Below are positions 46,868 through 58,038 of a stretch of 64,000 bases of DNA, one piece after another. The position numbers were made by a program, and so were the translations under genes. Each line of letters opens with the position of its first letter. Position 1 is the first letter of the stretch. The notes beneath the pieces are model-generated. The model searched no databases, had not been told where the DNA came from, and was given only the letters and a program-made list of their open reading frames with translations. The stretch is from Taxillus chinensis. Taxonomy: Eukaryota > Streptophyta > Magnoliopsida > Santalales > Loranthaceae. The stretch lies in the NCBI GenBank assembly GCA_023512835.1, contig CM042091.1, positions 19,175,506 to 19,239,505 on the forward strand, in the 5' to 3' direction.

Positions 46868-48018
46868 GAGCTATGCCGAAAAGACCAAGTTTAATTTATC
46901 CTAGTAATTAAGATGATCTTAATTAGTTAATTAATGGATTTTCTTTATAAAAAAATAATTAGTTGACTTATCAAAAGAAATATATAAAATATGATTCATT
47001 CGAAATTTATTCCTAGAATTAATGTAAATAATTAAATGTGGTAATTTTTTTGACACTTGCGGTAAAAATAAATACATAAATACATTAACTATTTGTAATC
47101 TGTTTATTCTAAAATGCATATTTAAGTTAGCTCTGTGTTTTGGATTTGATTCACAAGGCAAGTAAATTTTGGTCATGGTAGTACCACGATGTAAATTTCG
47201 GTGAGGTGTTGTAAATATAAATAAATAGATACAGTTACTATTTGTAATCTATTTCTTCTAAAATGCATATATAAGTTCGCAAAGTGTTTTGGATTTGATT
47301 CACAAAGCATGTAAATTTTGGTCATGTCATGGTACTATGGTAGTACCGCAGTGGAGTTTAAATCATTACATATAATTGGAGGCATTCTCATCCAGACAAT
47401 GTAGAAAAATCATACATGTATGATGTATCCCATATTAATTTTGTGTGCAAGGTGTTGATGTGTTGTAAATATGAATCTGGCTCTGATATCAGTTAATTAT
47501 CAATTCTTGCACTTACGGTGTATATGCATTTGTGTAGAAAAGGGTGAATACCGTTTCACGCCATCTTTCCTTGAATGTATTGGATGATTAAGATATTTAA
47601 CTTACGGGAAATATGAATGCAGGATATTAAATTATGTATTATAAATATATATTAATTGCGACTGTGTTATATATATTGATGTCGGAGTTTTTTCATGGTG
47701 TATTCAAGTCCAACCGAAGTCAATGAAATATCACAGGTTTCTATTTCAATAACGCTCTGATCATTCATTTACTCCATATATATATATATATATATATAAA
47801 GGAATATTCACCTGTATAACGATCCGAAATCTTTACTATCTGTTCTTCCCTGCAGCGGTCTAGTTTAAGAAACTTTAATTCATTATAGCATAGGCGTCCC
47901 TAAGCCGTGAGTATATAGGAAATTGTTGTATTACTATGATTCTATGAAGAGTAGTGTCTTAGGAAATTGTTTTATAACTGACAAGCATGTGTATTTGGAA
48001 ATTATTGTATTATTAAGA
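46868..48018. other. AT-rich DNA with a direct repeat
   Basis: No gene. Contains the ~149-bp direct repeat (47065-47350) and an (AT)n tract at 47776-47799. Confidence 0.5.
47065..47350. repeat. ~149-bp imperfect tandem duplication
   Basis: Shared blocks ACTATTTGTAATCT (47088 and 47237), TTCTAAAATGCATAT, GTGTTTTGGATTTGATTCAC and GTAAATTTTGGTCATG recur with an offset of about 149 bases. Confidence 0.8.
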
Positions 48019-48600
48019 CCGTAAATGAATTCAGGTGAGTCAAGCGATAAGACATTCAAATATGTTTATCACTATTTATTAATGAATCGAATCAAATACG
48101 AGTTTTAAACTATGATGTTCACGAACTATTTACGAACGTTACTATATTATTTACAAACATTTATGAATACAATTACAAAAAATTGAAAAAATATACAAAA
48201 AGAATTCATACGGTAAATTTATCCAAAAAAATTAATTAATTAACTGTTAGACTATATTATCTTTATTTAACATGTTTAAACAATTAAGTTTACGAAAATA
48301 TTATAATAATAGTAATAATAAATAATTATATTGTTATTTAATAATAATATAAAATTATATGCTTATTAAATTATATTTAAAAAATTAATTTATATATATA
48401 TTAATTAATTTATTAATTTTTCGTTTATAATAATTTTTACGAACTGTTCGTGAACACTTTTTTATGAATGTTTACATGCATATTCACAAATATAACAATA
48501 GTGTTCGTCGTGAACGATACTATTCCTTAACGAACGAACATAAACGATCTTTTACCAAGTCAAATATGAACTTGTTTATAAACATTTGATTCATTTATAA
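48019..48600. mobile_element. MITE with GTAAATGAA termini
   Basis: The left end GTAAATGAATTC and the right end GATTCATTTATAA are inverted. Subterminal words (ACGAACATAAACGATCTTTTAC, CACGAACTATTTACGAACG-like) belong to a common plant MITE type. It is related in its termini to the element at 46338-46740. No clear target duplication. Confidence 0.5.
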
Positions 48601-50194
48601 TGCTAATTGCTATAAAGAGTGGTATCCTAGCCTAGTCCCATAAAAATAACATTATTATAAGAATTAATATTTATACTATGGAGTAATTGCTTTAAAATGA
48701 CCTAATAGCAGAAGTTAAAAAAAAAAAGGCAAGAGGACATGGATTATCTTCTAAGTTGTGAAAAGTCAATAATTCGATATGTTACACAACATTTGCTCGA
48801 TAAATTAGTCTACTCGATAATATGACTTATCGAGCATGAAACACTTTTCGAACACCAAAATATCGATCAGATAATTATCGTGATAACATATTGAATTGCC
48901 ATATATCCAAGTTGAAAAGACATAATCTAAGGAGATAGTTATTTTCATAATTTTATTTAACTATTATGATTTTATTATATTTTTATTAAATTTCTTGCCC
49001 TTTTGCTAATACTTTAAATTCACAAAACTATATATATATACACCGTAGGCGTAGAGTAGAGTCAGTAGACTGCCGCCACTATTGATCAAAATTGTTGAGG
49101 ATTAAACTGAAGCTCATGCATCCGGGTCATAAAAAGTAATTGTAAATGCTAGTTCTAAAAGAAAATTTATTGCATTTAAATCAAATCATAAAATGAATGG
49201 CAAACGCAAATAATGCTTTCAGATAAAAAAAATCATATTCTTAAAGGTACATTGAAAAATTGGAAGGACCGTTCAGATTAACAAATTAAAATTAAGAATT
49301 TAGACAACCTTGGGCTGTTGTTTATTTAGTTTTTTTAATTTCAAAATTCTATAACCAAATCTGCTTAGCAATTAATTAGAAAGAGTAAACGTTTTTTTAG
49401 AAAAATATAAATAAATTTATTATTTTGAAATTTTAAAATTTACTTTCAGCACTTAATAAAAAACAATTTCGATAAACTGGTTTTCTCAAGTCTCAACCTT
49501 TTTTCATAAGAAAAACAGAGATGTACGATTATATCATTTCTACCTGTGACCAAACCATGATGTGAAACCACAATAATTCTTCAAATTTAACGACTCTCAC
49601 CTGCTTGACGAGAAAAAGGTTACATAACTTTAATGATCGCACTAACACGGGAAACACTATGATTGGTGCATGCTGCTGCCCTAACCCTACTCTAAAACTT
49701 TCAATAAAAGTTTTTAAGGTCCATCAAATATTAAATTCATAATTGCCATTATCTATGCTTACTGCTCATATCATTCATTTATGGGACTGGTAATATAGTG
49801 CAATCAATCATTTCATACATGTAAATTCCTCCGTCGGCTACAGAGGGATTTGACTTTTATCACACCAACTGGAAAGTGGCCACAAAAGTTTGAAATCACA
49901 AATTAGTCCTACACTGGATTTGCTTGGTTTTCTGTTTAGTTTTATAAAAATAGTAATTAATAAAGTCAATTAAGGAAGAACATATAAGACGGTGTCACGG
50001 TAAAGAAAACATTTATTATAAAATCTTCTGCAGAAAATTAAAATTTTAATTAAGTGACGGGTTTGTTTTTATTTACACATCCTAGACTCCTAGCTAGTAG
50101 CTGCAATAGTCAAAGCATGTTCCCACCCGGTTCCCAAAATCCAATACATCGCCTTCTCTAATAACCAGTACTATGTGTTGGTATGTGACTTAAT
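48601..50194. other. AT-rich intergenic DNA
   Basis: No supported gene, repeat boundary or RNA gene was recognised. Confidence 0.5.
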
Positions 50195-50345
50195 TTAATA
50201 CTTGTTAGTGGTTAGTCTCAAGTCGGAGACCATAGGTTCGACACGTGAAGTGAAAGGTTATAGCTATGAGATACTGTGTGTAAGCTTTCATGAAAATTAT
50301 CGAGTTGCGCCTAATTTGGCTCAATACCTTAGTAAAAGAAGAAGA
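50195..50345 (+). mobile_element. SINE-like remnant
   Basis: A box A-like TTAGTGGTTAGT (50205-50216) and box B-like GGTTCGACACG (50235-50245) are about 30 bp apart, the internal RNA polymerase III promoter layout of tRNA-derived SINEs. A conserved-looking tail (TCGAGTTGCGCC) precedes an A-rich end near 50335. No target duplication was identified. Confidence 0.45.
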
Positions 50346-50424
50346 GTGTCACTAATATTATAATGGCACCATTGGTTTGCTAGATAATTGCTAGATAATC
50401 CTAACTGCCAATAAAAATTAGTCT

Positions 50425-50441
50425 GGGGGGGGGGGGGGGGG
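50425..50441. repeat. Homopolymer (G)17
   Basis: Seventeen G residues shortly before the GC-rich element; a matching (G)14 lies at 51051-51064 on its other side. Confidence 0.9.
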
Positions 50442-50455
50442 AGGAGGAGAGAGGG

Positions 50456-51049
50456 AGGGATGGCAATTTAACCCGTACCCGCCCCGACCCGCTCCGTATC
50501 CGCCCCGATGGGGCGGGTATTTTTTGAATTTAATGGGTAACGGGGCGAGTACAGGGCAACAATTTTTTGTCCCGTCGGGTAATGGGGCGGGGACGGGACA
50601 AGCATGCCCCGCCCCACATACCCGCCCTACCCGCCAAAAATTCCTGCCCCGCATCCCTATCTTGTTTACCCGATTAGCTTTCGCCCCGTTAGCTACCGGC
50701 CAGCCCGCATACACGTCCCGCAAGGGAGGTTCTGGGTTCGATTTCTCATCCTGACAAAATATTTTGCTAGGAGATTTTTCGCGCGGGGCTGCTGGCGCTG
50801 GGCTGGGCAGGCAGGGTGCCTTGGACTGGCGAGCTGGGCTCGGGTGGGGTGGCGGGCTGGGCCGGACTGGGCTTTAACTGGAGCGGGACGGGGAATCCCC
50901 GCCCCGCCCCGTGCCCCGACGGGGCGGGGATGGGGCGAAAAATTTAATACCCGCCGGGGCACGGGGCGGGTATGGGTAATTTTTTTCTTAGCGGGGATGG
51001 GGACGGGGTGACCCAATACCCGCCCCGCCCCGCCCCATTGCCATGCCTA
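50456..51049. mobile_element. GC-rich MITE-like island
   Basis: The left end GGGATGGCAATTTAACCCG and the right end (minus strand) AGGCATGGCAATGGGGCGG form an imperfect inverted repeat of the GGGATGGCAA type common in plants. The interior is dominated by CCCGCCCCG/CGGGGCGGG words, far richer in GC than its surroundings. ORFs within it are compositional artefacts. Confidence 0.6.
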
Positions 51050-51063
51050 AGGGGGGGGGGGGG

Positions 51064-51541
51064 GACATTTTCACTTCATATACATTTTTTTTAATACTGG
51101 TGAAAATAATTTTAAAAATGGGTGACAAAAGCATGTAAGGCCATAGGCCATGACTAATCTTCTCTTTGTGTATATATACATATACATATACATATGGGGG
51201 AATTGTGAGTATGCTGTTTTAAACAAACGAAATAACATAATTTTGATTAAAACAATATATATATAGAGAGAGATACAAACTTAATTAATTAAATGTGCAC
51301 TTTTACTCATTAAAATAGAATACAATAATTAAAAATAGGCTCTAAACAAGAATATAAGTGTGTTTTCTGTATTTAAATATAAAAAACAAAAAGAAAGAAT
51401 AACCAAACAAGCTTTATATTAACCGGGATAGTATTGCATTTTCACTTCATATATACCTTTTTTTTAATAATGGTGAAAATAATTTTAAAATTGGGTGACA
51501 AAAGCATGTAAGACCATGACTAGTCTTCTCTTTGTGCTCTT

Positions 51542-51550
<9 letters not shown>
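51064..51550. repeat. Direct repeats of ~115 bp
   Basis: 51064-51180 and 51432-51550 share ATTTTCACTTCATATA, GGTGAAAATAATTTTAAAA and GGGTGACAAAAGCATGTAAG, offset by about 370 bases. The copies are also followed by similar (AT)/(GA) microsatellites. Confidence 0.75.

Positions 51551-51622
<72 letters not shown>
51541..51622. repeat. Compound (GT)n(AT)n(AG)n microsatellite
   Basis: Three adjoining dinucleotide runs of roughly 13, 15 and 12 units. Confidence 0.9.
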
Positions 51623-51628
<6 letters not shown>

Positions 51629-53126
51629 TTAATTAAATGTGCACTTCGACTCATGAAAACATTAAATAGGTTTATAGGCATCGCATTCCAATTTCCAAAA
51701 AAAAGTAGTACACACAAACCATTTTATATGGTTATACACACATACACGCATGCTAGAAAAGATAGGTGAAGAAGTTTTTGTATGAGAGGAGAGATCAAGT
51801 TCAACGAATACAAACTACTTGGCAAAGGCCTATTTTGAAGCCTAAAATCATTATAAAGATCATCTATTTAGCAACCGAACAAATTTATGGGGTAATTGAA
51901 AACACAATTTTTATTTAAATGATGAAGAAATATACATGCCTCTCACCATTGACAGTACATCAATTTTCTTGGAACCAAAGATTTTCAAGAATTGTTAGTG
52001 TAAATAATTGATAAAAGCTTTCAATAAATGCATGAACCATCCGGTAATGACTTATTATACAAGAAAGTCCTCGGCAAATTGAGGAATAACTCATTAAAGA
52101 TTCAAGGATAAGAAACCTATTGATCCCTAGATGGGCTAGGGTGGGGGGAGGGAGGAGGAATAACCCACAATAAAAATTAAAACTAAAGTAGGAAAACGTA
52201 TAAAGATAGGCAATTAGAGCATACACATAATTATAGTGGTTCGAGTATAGTTTCCTTTACTCCATTCCTATTTCACAATGTGTGTTAAGTTTCACTAGAT
52301 TGTTTCTCAGCTCAGCTCATGACAAACTTATTTAGTTTTGCAAGTTCAATGGAAAACTCAGTGTTTTCTAAGCTCATAGCCAAACTAGTACAATGGTCTA
52401 ATACGTAGGACACAAATTTATAACCGTATAAAAAATTACACAAAGTAATAATAATAGTGAAACTGAAAACAAGAGTTTAGAAAAGCTCAGTGGTTGTAGA
52501 TTGTGAAACATCTCTTTCTGGCTTCAATGAGAGCTTTGTATATTCTTTAGACTGTTTTTTCCTTTAATTCAAAGATCTTGTCAACGATTCTTAATTGTGG
52601 AAGCTATTCTTTAATCTCTTCTTCCTTTAATGCAAAGGATCTCTGAATGTGTAAAGTCATGAATAACTTTCTGTATTAACAAAAAGTGTTAATTAATATG
52701 TACAAATTATAGAGGTGTAGCTTTATTAGCTTCATTATCAATCTAATCTCCATAAATATTCATAGTATAAGAAGGTAATTTTTTAAAAGACATTCTATTC
52801 TTCTTGTTTGATCAATTCGTTTAATCTAACAAATACCACTTGTTATTGATACCAATACCACCTATCATTAATATTATAGCCACTAATAGTTTGATATTTT
52901 CTCTTTAGTGATGGATAATCTTATGCATTAATGTCTTTATCTATTTCCAAGATTAACATGAATATCCATTATGTGATTGTTCCTGAGGTTGATTTGTCAC
53001 GCGAGGATGTTAGTTTATTTTTTAGAATATCCTTTATAGGTATTTTAACATCTTGGACAAAAATGTTATATGGAATGGATATTGTAGCTTCATAAATTCT
53101 TGGATACCTTAAATTGTCATTATTGT
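51623..53126. other. Unassigned AT-rich DNA
   Basis: No ORF with conserved features. 52540-52680 has two similar TCTTCCTTTAAT...CAAAGGATCT segments suggestive of an old LTR, but no ends could be paired. Confidence 0.35.
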
Positions 53127-53763
53127 TGTTGGATCAAACCCATTGAATTTGAAAAATATCATTTAAATAATACTCAAAATGGTACTCTGAACACATTCTT
53201 TTGGTTTGTTTGTGTAAAAATTTCTAAGTGTTGGATTCAAAATACAGGTCAACTTTTGTGTATTAAAGAATAAAATTTAATAAACACTAACTTGGATGAC
53301 AAAGAGAACATACTATATTTTCGGAGTGATTTCACCTTATCAGATACATAATCTATCTTCTCGGAGCGAAATGAATCCTTTTGGAGAGTGCTTCCAAGTT
53401 ACTCAAAGAGAGCAAACCTTTTGAAGTGTATTTCATGCTATTAGAAAAAACATAATGTCCTTGGAGTGAATAAGTATTTTCAAGAGGTTGTACAAATAAG
53501 TCAAAGCTAATGACTAAGCTTTTCAAACAAATAATCTTAATCAGATTTAAGACTTTCTTCGGAATGACCAAATATGCTAAAGGATAAAACTAAGTATGTA
53601 AACAAATATTAGATAACATTCCAAAGCTCTAATACTACTCCAATGCTGGGATAGCAATCCGATTCTTGGACATTATTTTGATCCTTGAATACACACTCAT
53701 CTTCATAAAGATCTTGCCACCACACTTAATGTTTGTGAATTTTTGAGGTGAGGCATCCAAGCC
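53127..53763 (+). repeat. Diverged SIRE-like LTR fragment
   Basis: Starts TGTTGGATCAAACCCATTGA, like the SIRE LTR start at 27035. It later contains scattered CGGAGTGA, CGGAGCGA and TGGAGTGAAT words that recall the repeat motif of that family. No matching end (CCAACA) or PBS was found; the solo LTR at 53769 interrupts or abuts it. Confidence 0.4.
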
Positions 53764-53999
53764 TGACATGTAATGACCCGTATTTTGGATTTTAAAAGTT
53801 AGTAATTTGTGTGTTGGGCTTGGGCAATGACTCTTGATCATTCAGTTAGTAGAAGTTTGAGGACACATTGCCTCGGCGGGGGTCTTGGTCCCCTATCAAC
53901 GAGTAGGGGTCAAGGGGGCAGCGCCCCATGTGGGGATTCTCGGACAGCACCCCGAAAGCTAAATTATTTTGGGAGAAGCTAAACTCTATTGTCTTTTGA

Positions 54000-54470
54000 A
54001 GACTTTGTTGTTGCAACCTTGGTCGATGTGGGATATTATGGTCAATATGGTTGACCTCGCATAGTGGTGGTCGAGATCGAATAAAAGAGATTCTAGAGTT
54101 TGAGATCGATGTGAGGTGGTGAAGTCGATGTGGTCGACCTGGCATTGTGTTGGTCGATGTCGATCTAATGCAGTCTCAGAGAGTTTTCTTCTAAGTTGGT
54201 CGTTGCGAGAATGATTTTTGACGCGTGATCGATGTATGATCGATATGGCATGTAAATGGTTAAGGTCAACCATTGGAGATTCCCGAGAGTTTTCCATGTG
54301 AGTTGGTCAATGTGAAGTTTTTGATTGATGTGTGGTCGATATGGGATCGACATGGTCGATCCAACCACAGGTCGACCATGTTTGTGATAAAGTTAGTCAA
54401 TGCGAGGAATGGTGGCCGATGTGGTTGAGTGTATGGTCGACATTGACCTTGCAATAGCATATTTTCGATC
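54000..54470. repeat. Degenerate GGTCGATGTGG repeats in the LTR
   Basis: More than a dozen variants of (G/T)GTCGA(T/C)(A/G)TGG, irregularly spaced, upstream of the GA-rich tract, analogous in position to the repeats in families A and C. Confidence 0.65.
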
Positions 54471-54518
54471 TACGTCATTCTTCTTTATGATTTTAGGTTT
54501 TTAGTGTCTTCCGTTCTG

Positions 54519-54521
<3 letters not shown>

Positions 54522-54560
<39 letters not shown>
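54522..54560. repeat. (AG)n microsatellite
   Basis: About nineteen dinucleotides in the solo LTR. Confidence 0.9.
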
Positions 54561-54564
<4 letters not shown>

Positions 54565-55664
54565 ATTGTCGATTGTTGTTACTGCGTTCTTGGGAAGCGA
54601 GAGGCATCTAGCAAGGAGGAAGGCATATTCTTCGATTTGAAACCTTAAAATCCAAGCAAAGATTTAGATAGGGATTCTGTTATATTCTTTTACCCGTTAA
54701 TGGTTAATTATTTGATTAGAGATTCGTTCTAGGGCAAGGAGATGATTATATATATATATGTAAATTCATATAGGCGTGATCTTTTATATGAATGTTGGCC
54801 TTCAATGGTGTTTTTATACATGGTTATTTTATGGGTCTACGGTTAAAGGAGATTAAGGGTCCATTTCGTGGTAGTTGGTTATGGAGGCAGTTGGGGTGTC
54901 CAGTGTGACTAGGTGTTGTTGTTGCTTATTTTGCATAAGTGTCCTTTCATGCTAGTCTCATGGTAGTGCTTCATGGGAAACCTTGGACTTGTTAACATCG
55001 TGGCTTATGTTATATATATGCATTGTTATGGATTGAAGCATAATACCTTAAATTGTGTAGTGTGATATTGTGTTTTCATTTGTATTATGACATTATGATA
55101 TGGGGCCTGTGTGGCCGAGGACAGAAGTCTATGTGGTAGCTTGTGTGGCTGAGGTTGGGGGTCCTATGTAATTTGTTCATGTTTTATTTGATTTATGAGT
55201 ACCTTGAAGTTGAAATGTTATTTGTGAACTGTGTATATATTATTGACATGGCATTGCACTTATTGACGCTATCATATAAATACTAGGAGCATGAGATAGG
55301 CTGGGGAGACATGATCCCTACTAACCTGTGGTTGTTCACCCCTTCTGTTGTGTGGTTGTTTCCTTTCAAGTACCTACAGGTGTTAGGCGGAACACCAAGG
55401 TGGAGACTCTGTTTTATTGTTTTGTTGTTTGTCCTCATTTTGTATTGAATTGTTCCAAGGAACTAATATAATCGTATGTGGAGGATGATGTAAAAGAGTT
55501 TTAAATTATTAATAAGCATATGGTGTGGTTTGTGGATGCTTGATATGTTTGTTTGTAATGTTCTGTGTGACTTATTGTTTAACTCAACTCCTTGTCCCAC
55601 CAGGTGGGTAAGTGGAGTCACTAACTAGTTTCATCAGGTTGAAAATTTGAGTCGTGACATGACA

Positions 55665-56113
55665 CTCCATCGATGAATAAAGTTGGTTCTGACACTACTG
55701 TGTAAATAATGTATGCCTCTCATTATTGACTATAGTTAGGTCCAATTTGGGGTACTAAATGGGTATTTTTATGATTTTTATGACATTTTATGGTTAAATA
55801 GATTAGTTATTAAATATAGATAAATCCATCACAATTTTTGATTAATATATATGAGAGGAGGGTTAAGAGTACATGTGAATACATTCATGCTTGCTCATTT
55901 CTAAAGGAGGCTTCTAAGGTTGTAGCAAATGGCAGACGTAGGGGTGTAAAATAGACTAGTCCAGTCTGGTCCAATCTGTTACAGGTGGTGCCTACCTGTT
56001 TAGGCCCACATTTTATACGGACTAGAAATGGGGTGGTCAACAAAATAGAAATCAAGATTAGGGCTCTCAATTGTTGGACGAGATGCAATAGTCGACGGGA
56101 GAGGAGAAGGTGA
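55665..56113. other. Unassigned DNA
   Basis: No supported gene. It may continue the SIRE-like fragment interrupted at 53764, because no other boundary is visible. Confidence 0.35.
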
Positions 56114-56270
56114 GACTACAAAAAAAGGGCTTTAGTGGCAGTTATATTGGGCTTTAATGGCAGTTTTTTTACCAACCACTAGAATAACCGCCACTAAATA
56201 CTTTTGGATTTAGTCACAGTTCACTTTAGATTTAGTGGTGATTATTAACCCCCACTAAATCTTTTTAAAA
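56114..56270 (+). mobile_element. CACTA-like transposon end
   Basis: Begins GACTACAAAAAAAGGGC, one base from the CACTACAA terminus. It continues with inverted and direct TTTAGTGGCGGTTA-type subterminal repeats (TTTAGTGGCAGTTA, ACCGCCACTAAAT, GATTTAGTGGTGATTA, CCCCACTAAATC), characteristic of CACTA elements. The opposite end was not found. Confidence 0.6.
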
Positions 56271-56652
56271 TAAAAAAATAAAAAACATAGAGGCAATTAT
56301 AGACAAGGAAACCAGAAGAACACACTAATGTGTGAAATACTCTTCGTATTTAGAGACATGAATACTTGACAAAAAGTTGGCATGTATATATAAGACAAAC
56401 TAATGCGTAATCTATACCTCAAAAAAATTATAGAGGTTAGAAAATAATTGTAACTGAAAGAATGAAAAAATGACACCAAGACTAATCACAATTAATAATG
56501 ATGTAGACACCAATTAAACAAGATGATGAAACACAACGCATAAAAGCCAGCCATAACAAATGAAAATTAGAGCAATATGTTAAATTTCTTTAGTTAGGAA
56601 ATAGGATTCTACCTATAGATTTAAATAAAGGTTTATCTGAATAATGAAAACA

Positions 56653-57006
56653 TCAAGATAATGGCCACCGATGCATGAATGACTTCTGTGCCTCACTCTC
56701 CATTTCTGTAATTTTGTCCAACAAAGCCTTGGCAGTGGTACCTTTACCACCACTAGATTCCTTTCATGATGAAAATGTTTAGTTAGCATATCTAAAAAAA
56801 TAATGTGAAACAAAGCACCAAGGAAAATCATCAAAGAACCATAAGTTGACTCAAAATTTCTAAGTCACCTTCTTGGCTTGTTTTGATTTGGCAACAAATT
56901 CAATGTAGAAGTTCGAACCATTATCTCTAATCCACTTTTCACCAAAAAGAAAAAAGATGAATGACATCTCTATAAAATCATCCTCTCGAATCTCGATTTC
57001 ATTGGA
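56653..57006 (-). pseudogene. Alpha-glucan water dikinase (GWD1-like) gene fragment, two exons
   Basis: Exon A (57006-56869) reads EIREDDFIEMSF then KWIRDNGSNFYIEF and KSKQAKK, ending at a GT donor. Exon B (56760 to a stop at 56653) follows an AG acceptor and reads SSGGKGTTAKALLDKITEME then SEAQKSFMHRW. Both match, from memory of the family, the stretch of plastid alpha-glucan water dikinase (the enzyme that phosphorylates starch) preceding its conserved MHRF block. Exon phase is kept across the 108-bp intron. Homology ends after MHRW and a stop follows, so it is a fragment. Its closeness to the CACTA-like end suggests capture by the transposon. A family other than GWD is possible. Confidence 0.6.
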
Positions 57007-57010
57007 TTAT

Positions 57011-57542
57011 ACCTGGATAGGAAGACTATGATTTAAACATAATTTTATGAAGATCCTTAAATGAACATAAATAAAAAGGCATAGAGGATATAATCAAGCT
57101 TCTCTTAGAGCACTTGGGAAAAAGAATCAACAGAGGTGCGTGCCAATTGAGTGTCAATGGCCTTATCCATGGACACTGATCCCTAGGGCAGCCCGATTGG
57201 AGGATATGCCTACAACTTAGCCAGATATCTTTTGTAGATTGTCATCACCGAATTTTGTCGAAGGGAAAACCCATTTTTGGGGATGTAGTTCTCCCAACCT
57301 TCACCCGAATGTTGATGGAAAATACGCAGAGTCACCACCAACTGTTCTTGGGGTGCAGTTGGTCACCTAAACAATGTTCTACGTCACTAAAGTTGGGTAT
57401 AAGAGTTTGTTATGTATGAGGAAGGATTAACACCCCCACATCACCCTTTTGGAACATATCTTAGGAGTTCAGAGTTTTAAATTTGTTTTATTTTCTTGTT
57501 TTAATTTTTACTTGTCTAAAACTATTTTTTTATTTTCTTAAG
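57011..57542. other. Unassigned; Gypsy leader-like words
   Basis: 57330-57470 contains GAGTCACCACCAACTG and GAAGGATTAACACCCCCAC, resembling the GAGTCGCCACC...GGTTAGCACCC words found in Tat/Ogre-type LTRs. No ends were identified, so assignment is tentative. Confidence 0.35.
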
Positions 57543-57547
57543 GAGCT

Positions 57548-57765
57548 TGTTGGACCTTGGCCAGGGCACTCACTATTACAATATTGTCCGCTTTGGCACT
57601 CGCGCGCCCACCCATGGGCCGCAGCCCGCACGGATTTGTTTCTAACGGGCTGCGACCCGTTAAAACGCGTTGTGACAAGGTGCACATGAGCCTCCTCATT
57701 AGGACGACCTCAATGTTCGCCCTAACCGATGTGGGATTGATCTATGGGACGTTAGAGACCCAACG
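57548..57765 (-). repeat. TRIM 3' LTR
   Basis: TGTTGGACC...ACCCAACG on the plus strand. Contains CGATGTGGGAT (57727-57737), the complement of the plant snRNA upstream sequence element. Confidence 0.85.
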
Positions 57766-57815
57766 GTCTCCCCCCAATCCCACCATCGGTCTAGAGGACC
57801 CGGCTCGATACCACT

Positions 57816-58033
57816 TGTTGGACCTTGGCCAGGGCACTCACTATTACAATATTGTCCGCTTTGGCACTCGCGCGCCCACCCATGGGCCGCAGCCCGCACG
57901 GATTTGTTTCTAACGGGCTGCGACCCGTTAAAACGCGTTGTGACAAGGTGCACATGAGCCTCCTCATTAGGACGACCTCAATGTTCGCCCTAACCGATGT
58001 GGGATTGATCTATGGGACGTTAGAGACCCAACA
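57816..58033 (-). repeat. TRIM 5' LTR
   Basis: Same as 57548-57765 with a terminal A instead of G. CGATGTGGGAT at 57995-58005. Confidence 0.85.
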
Positions 58034-58038
58034 GAGCT

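Larger units (their letters stand above)
53769..55659 (+). mobile_element. Chromovirus-like Gypsy solo LTR (family D)
   Basis: 1891 bp, TGTAATGACCCG...GTCGTGACA, flanked by a perfect duplication TGACA (53764-53768 and 55660-55664). Its start and end resemble those of family C (TGTAAAGACTC...GCGTGACA), so the two are probably related lineages. It carries degenerate GGTCGATGTGG repeats (54000-54470) and a (GA)n leader tract. Orientation is inferred by analogy with family C. No internal domain. Confidence 0.85.
57548..58033 (-). mobile_element. TRIM (miniature LTR retrotransposon), young
   Basis: Two 218-bp LTRs (57548-57765 and 57816-58033) flank a 50-bp internal region and are identical except for the last base. 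Perfect target duplication GAGCT (57543-57547 and 58034-58038). On the minus strand the internal region holds a PBS TGGTATCGAGC (57813-57803) next to one LTR and a GGGGGGAGACC polypurine tract next to the other, which fixes the orientation. It encodes nothing and must be mobilised in trans. LTR words ATCCCACATCGGTTAGGG, ACGCGTTTTAA and GCGGACAATAT match a widespread small dicot LTR type. Confidence 0.85.

Noticed and set aside
50418..51016. Gly/Pro/Arg-rich ORFs
   Set aside because: Compositional artefacts of the GC-rich MITE-like island, present on both strands.
54023..54033. Second exact match to the snRNA upstream element (CGATGTGGGAT)
   Set aside because: It falls in a block of degenerate TCGATGTGG repeats, so the match is expected by chance.
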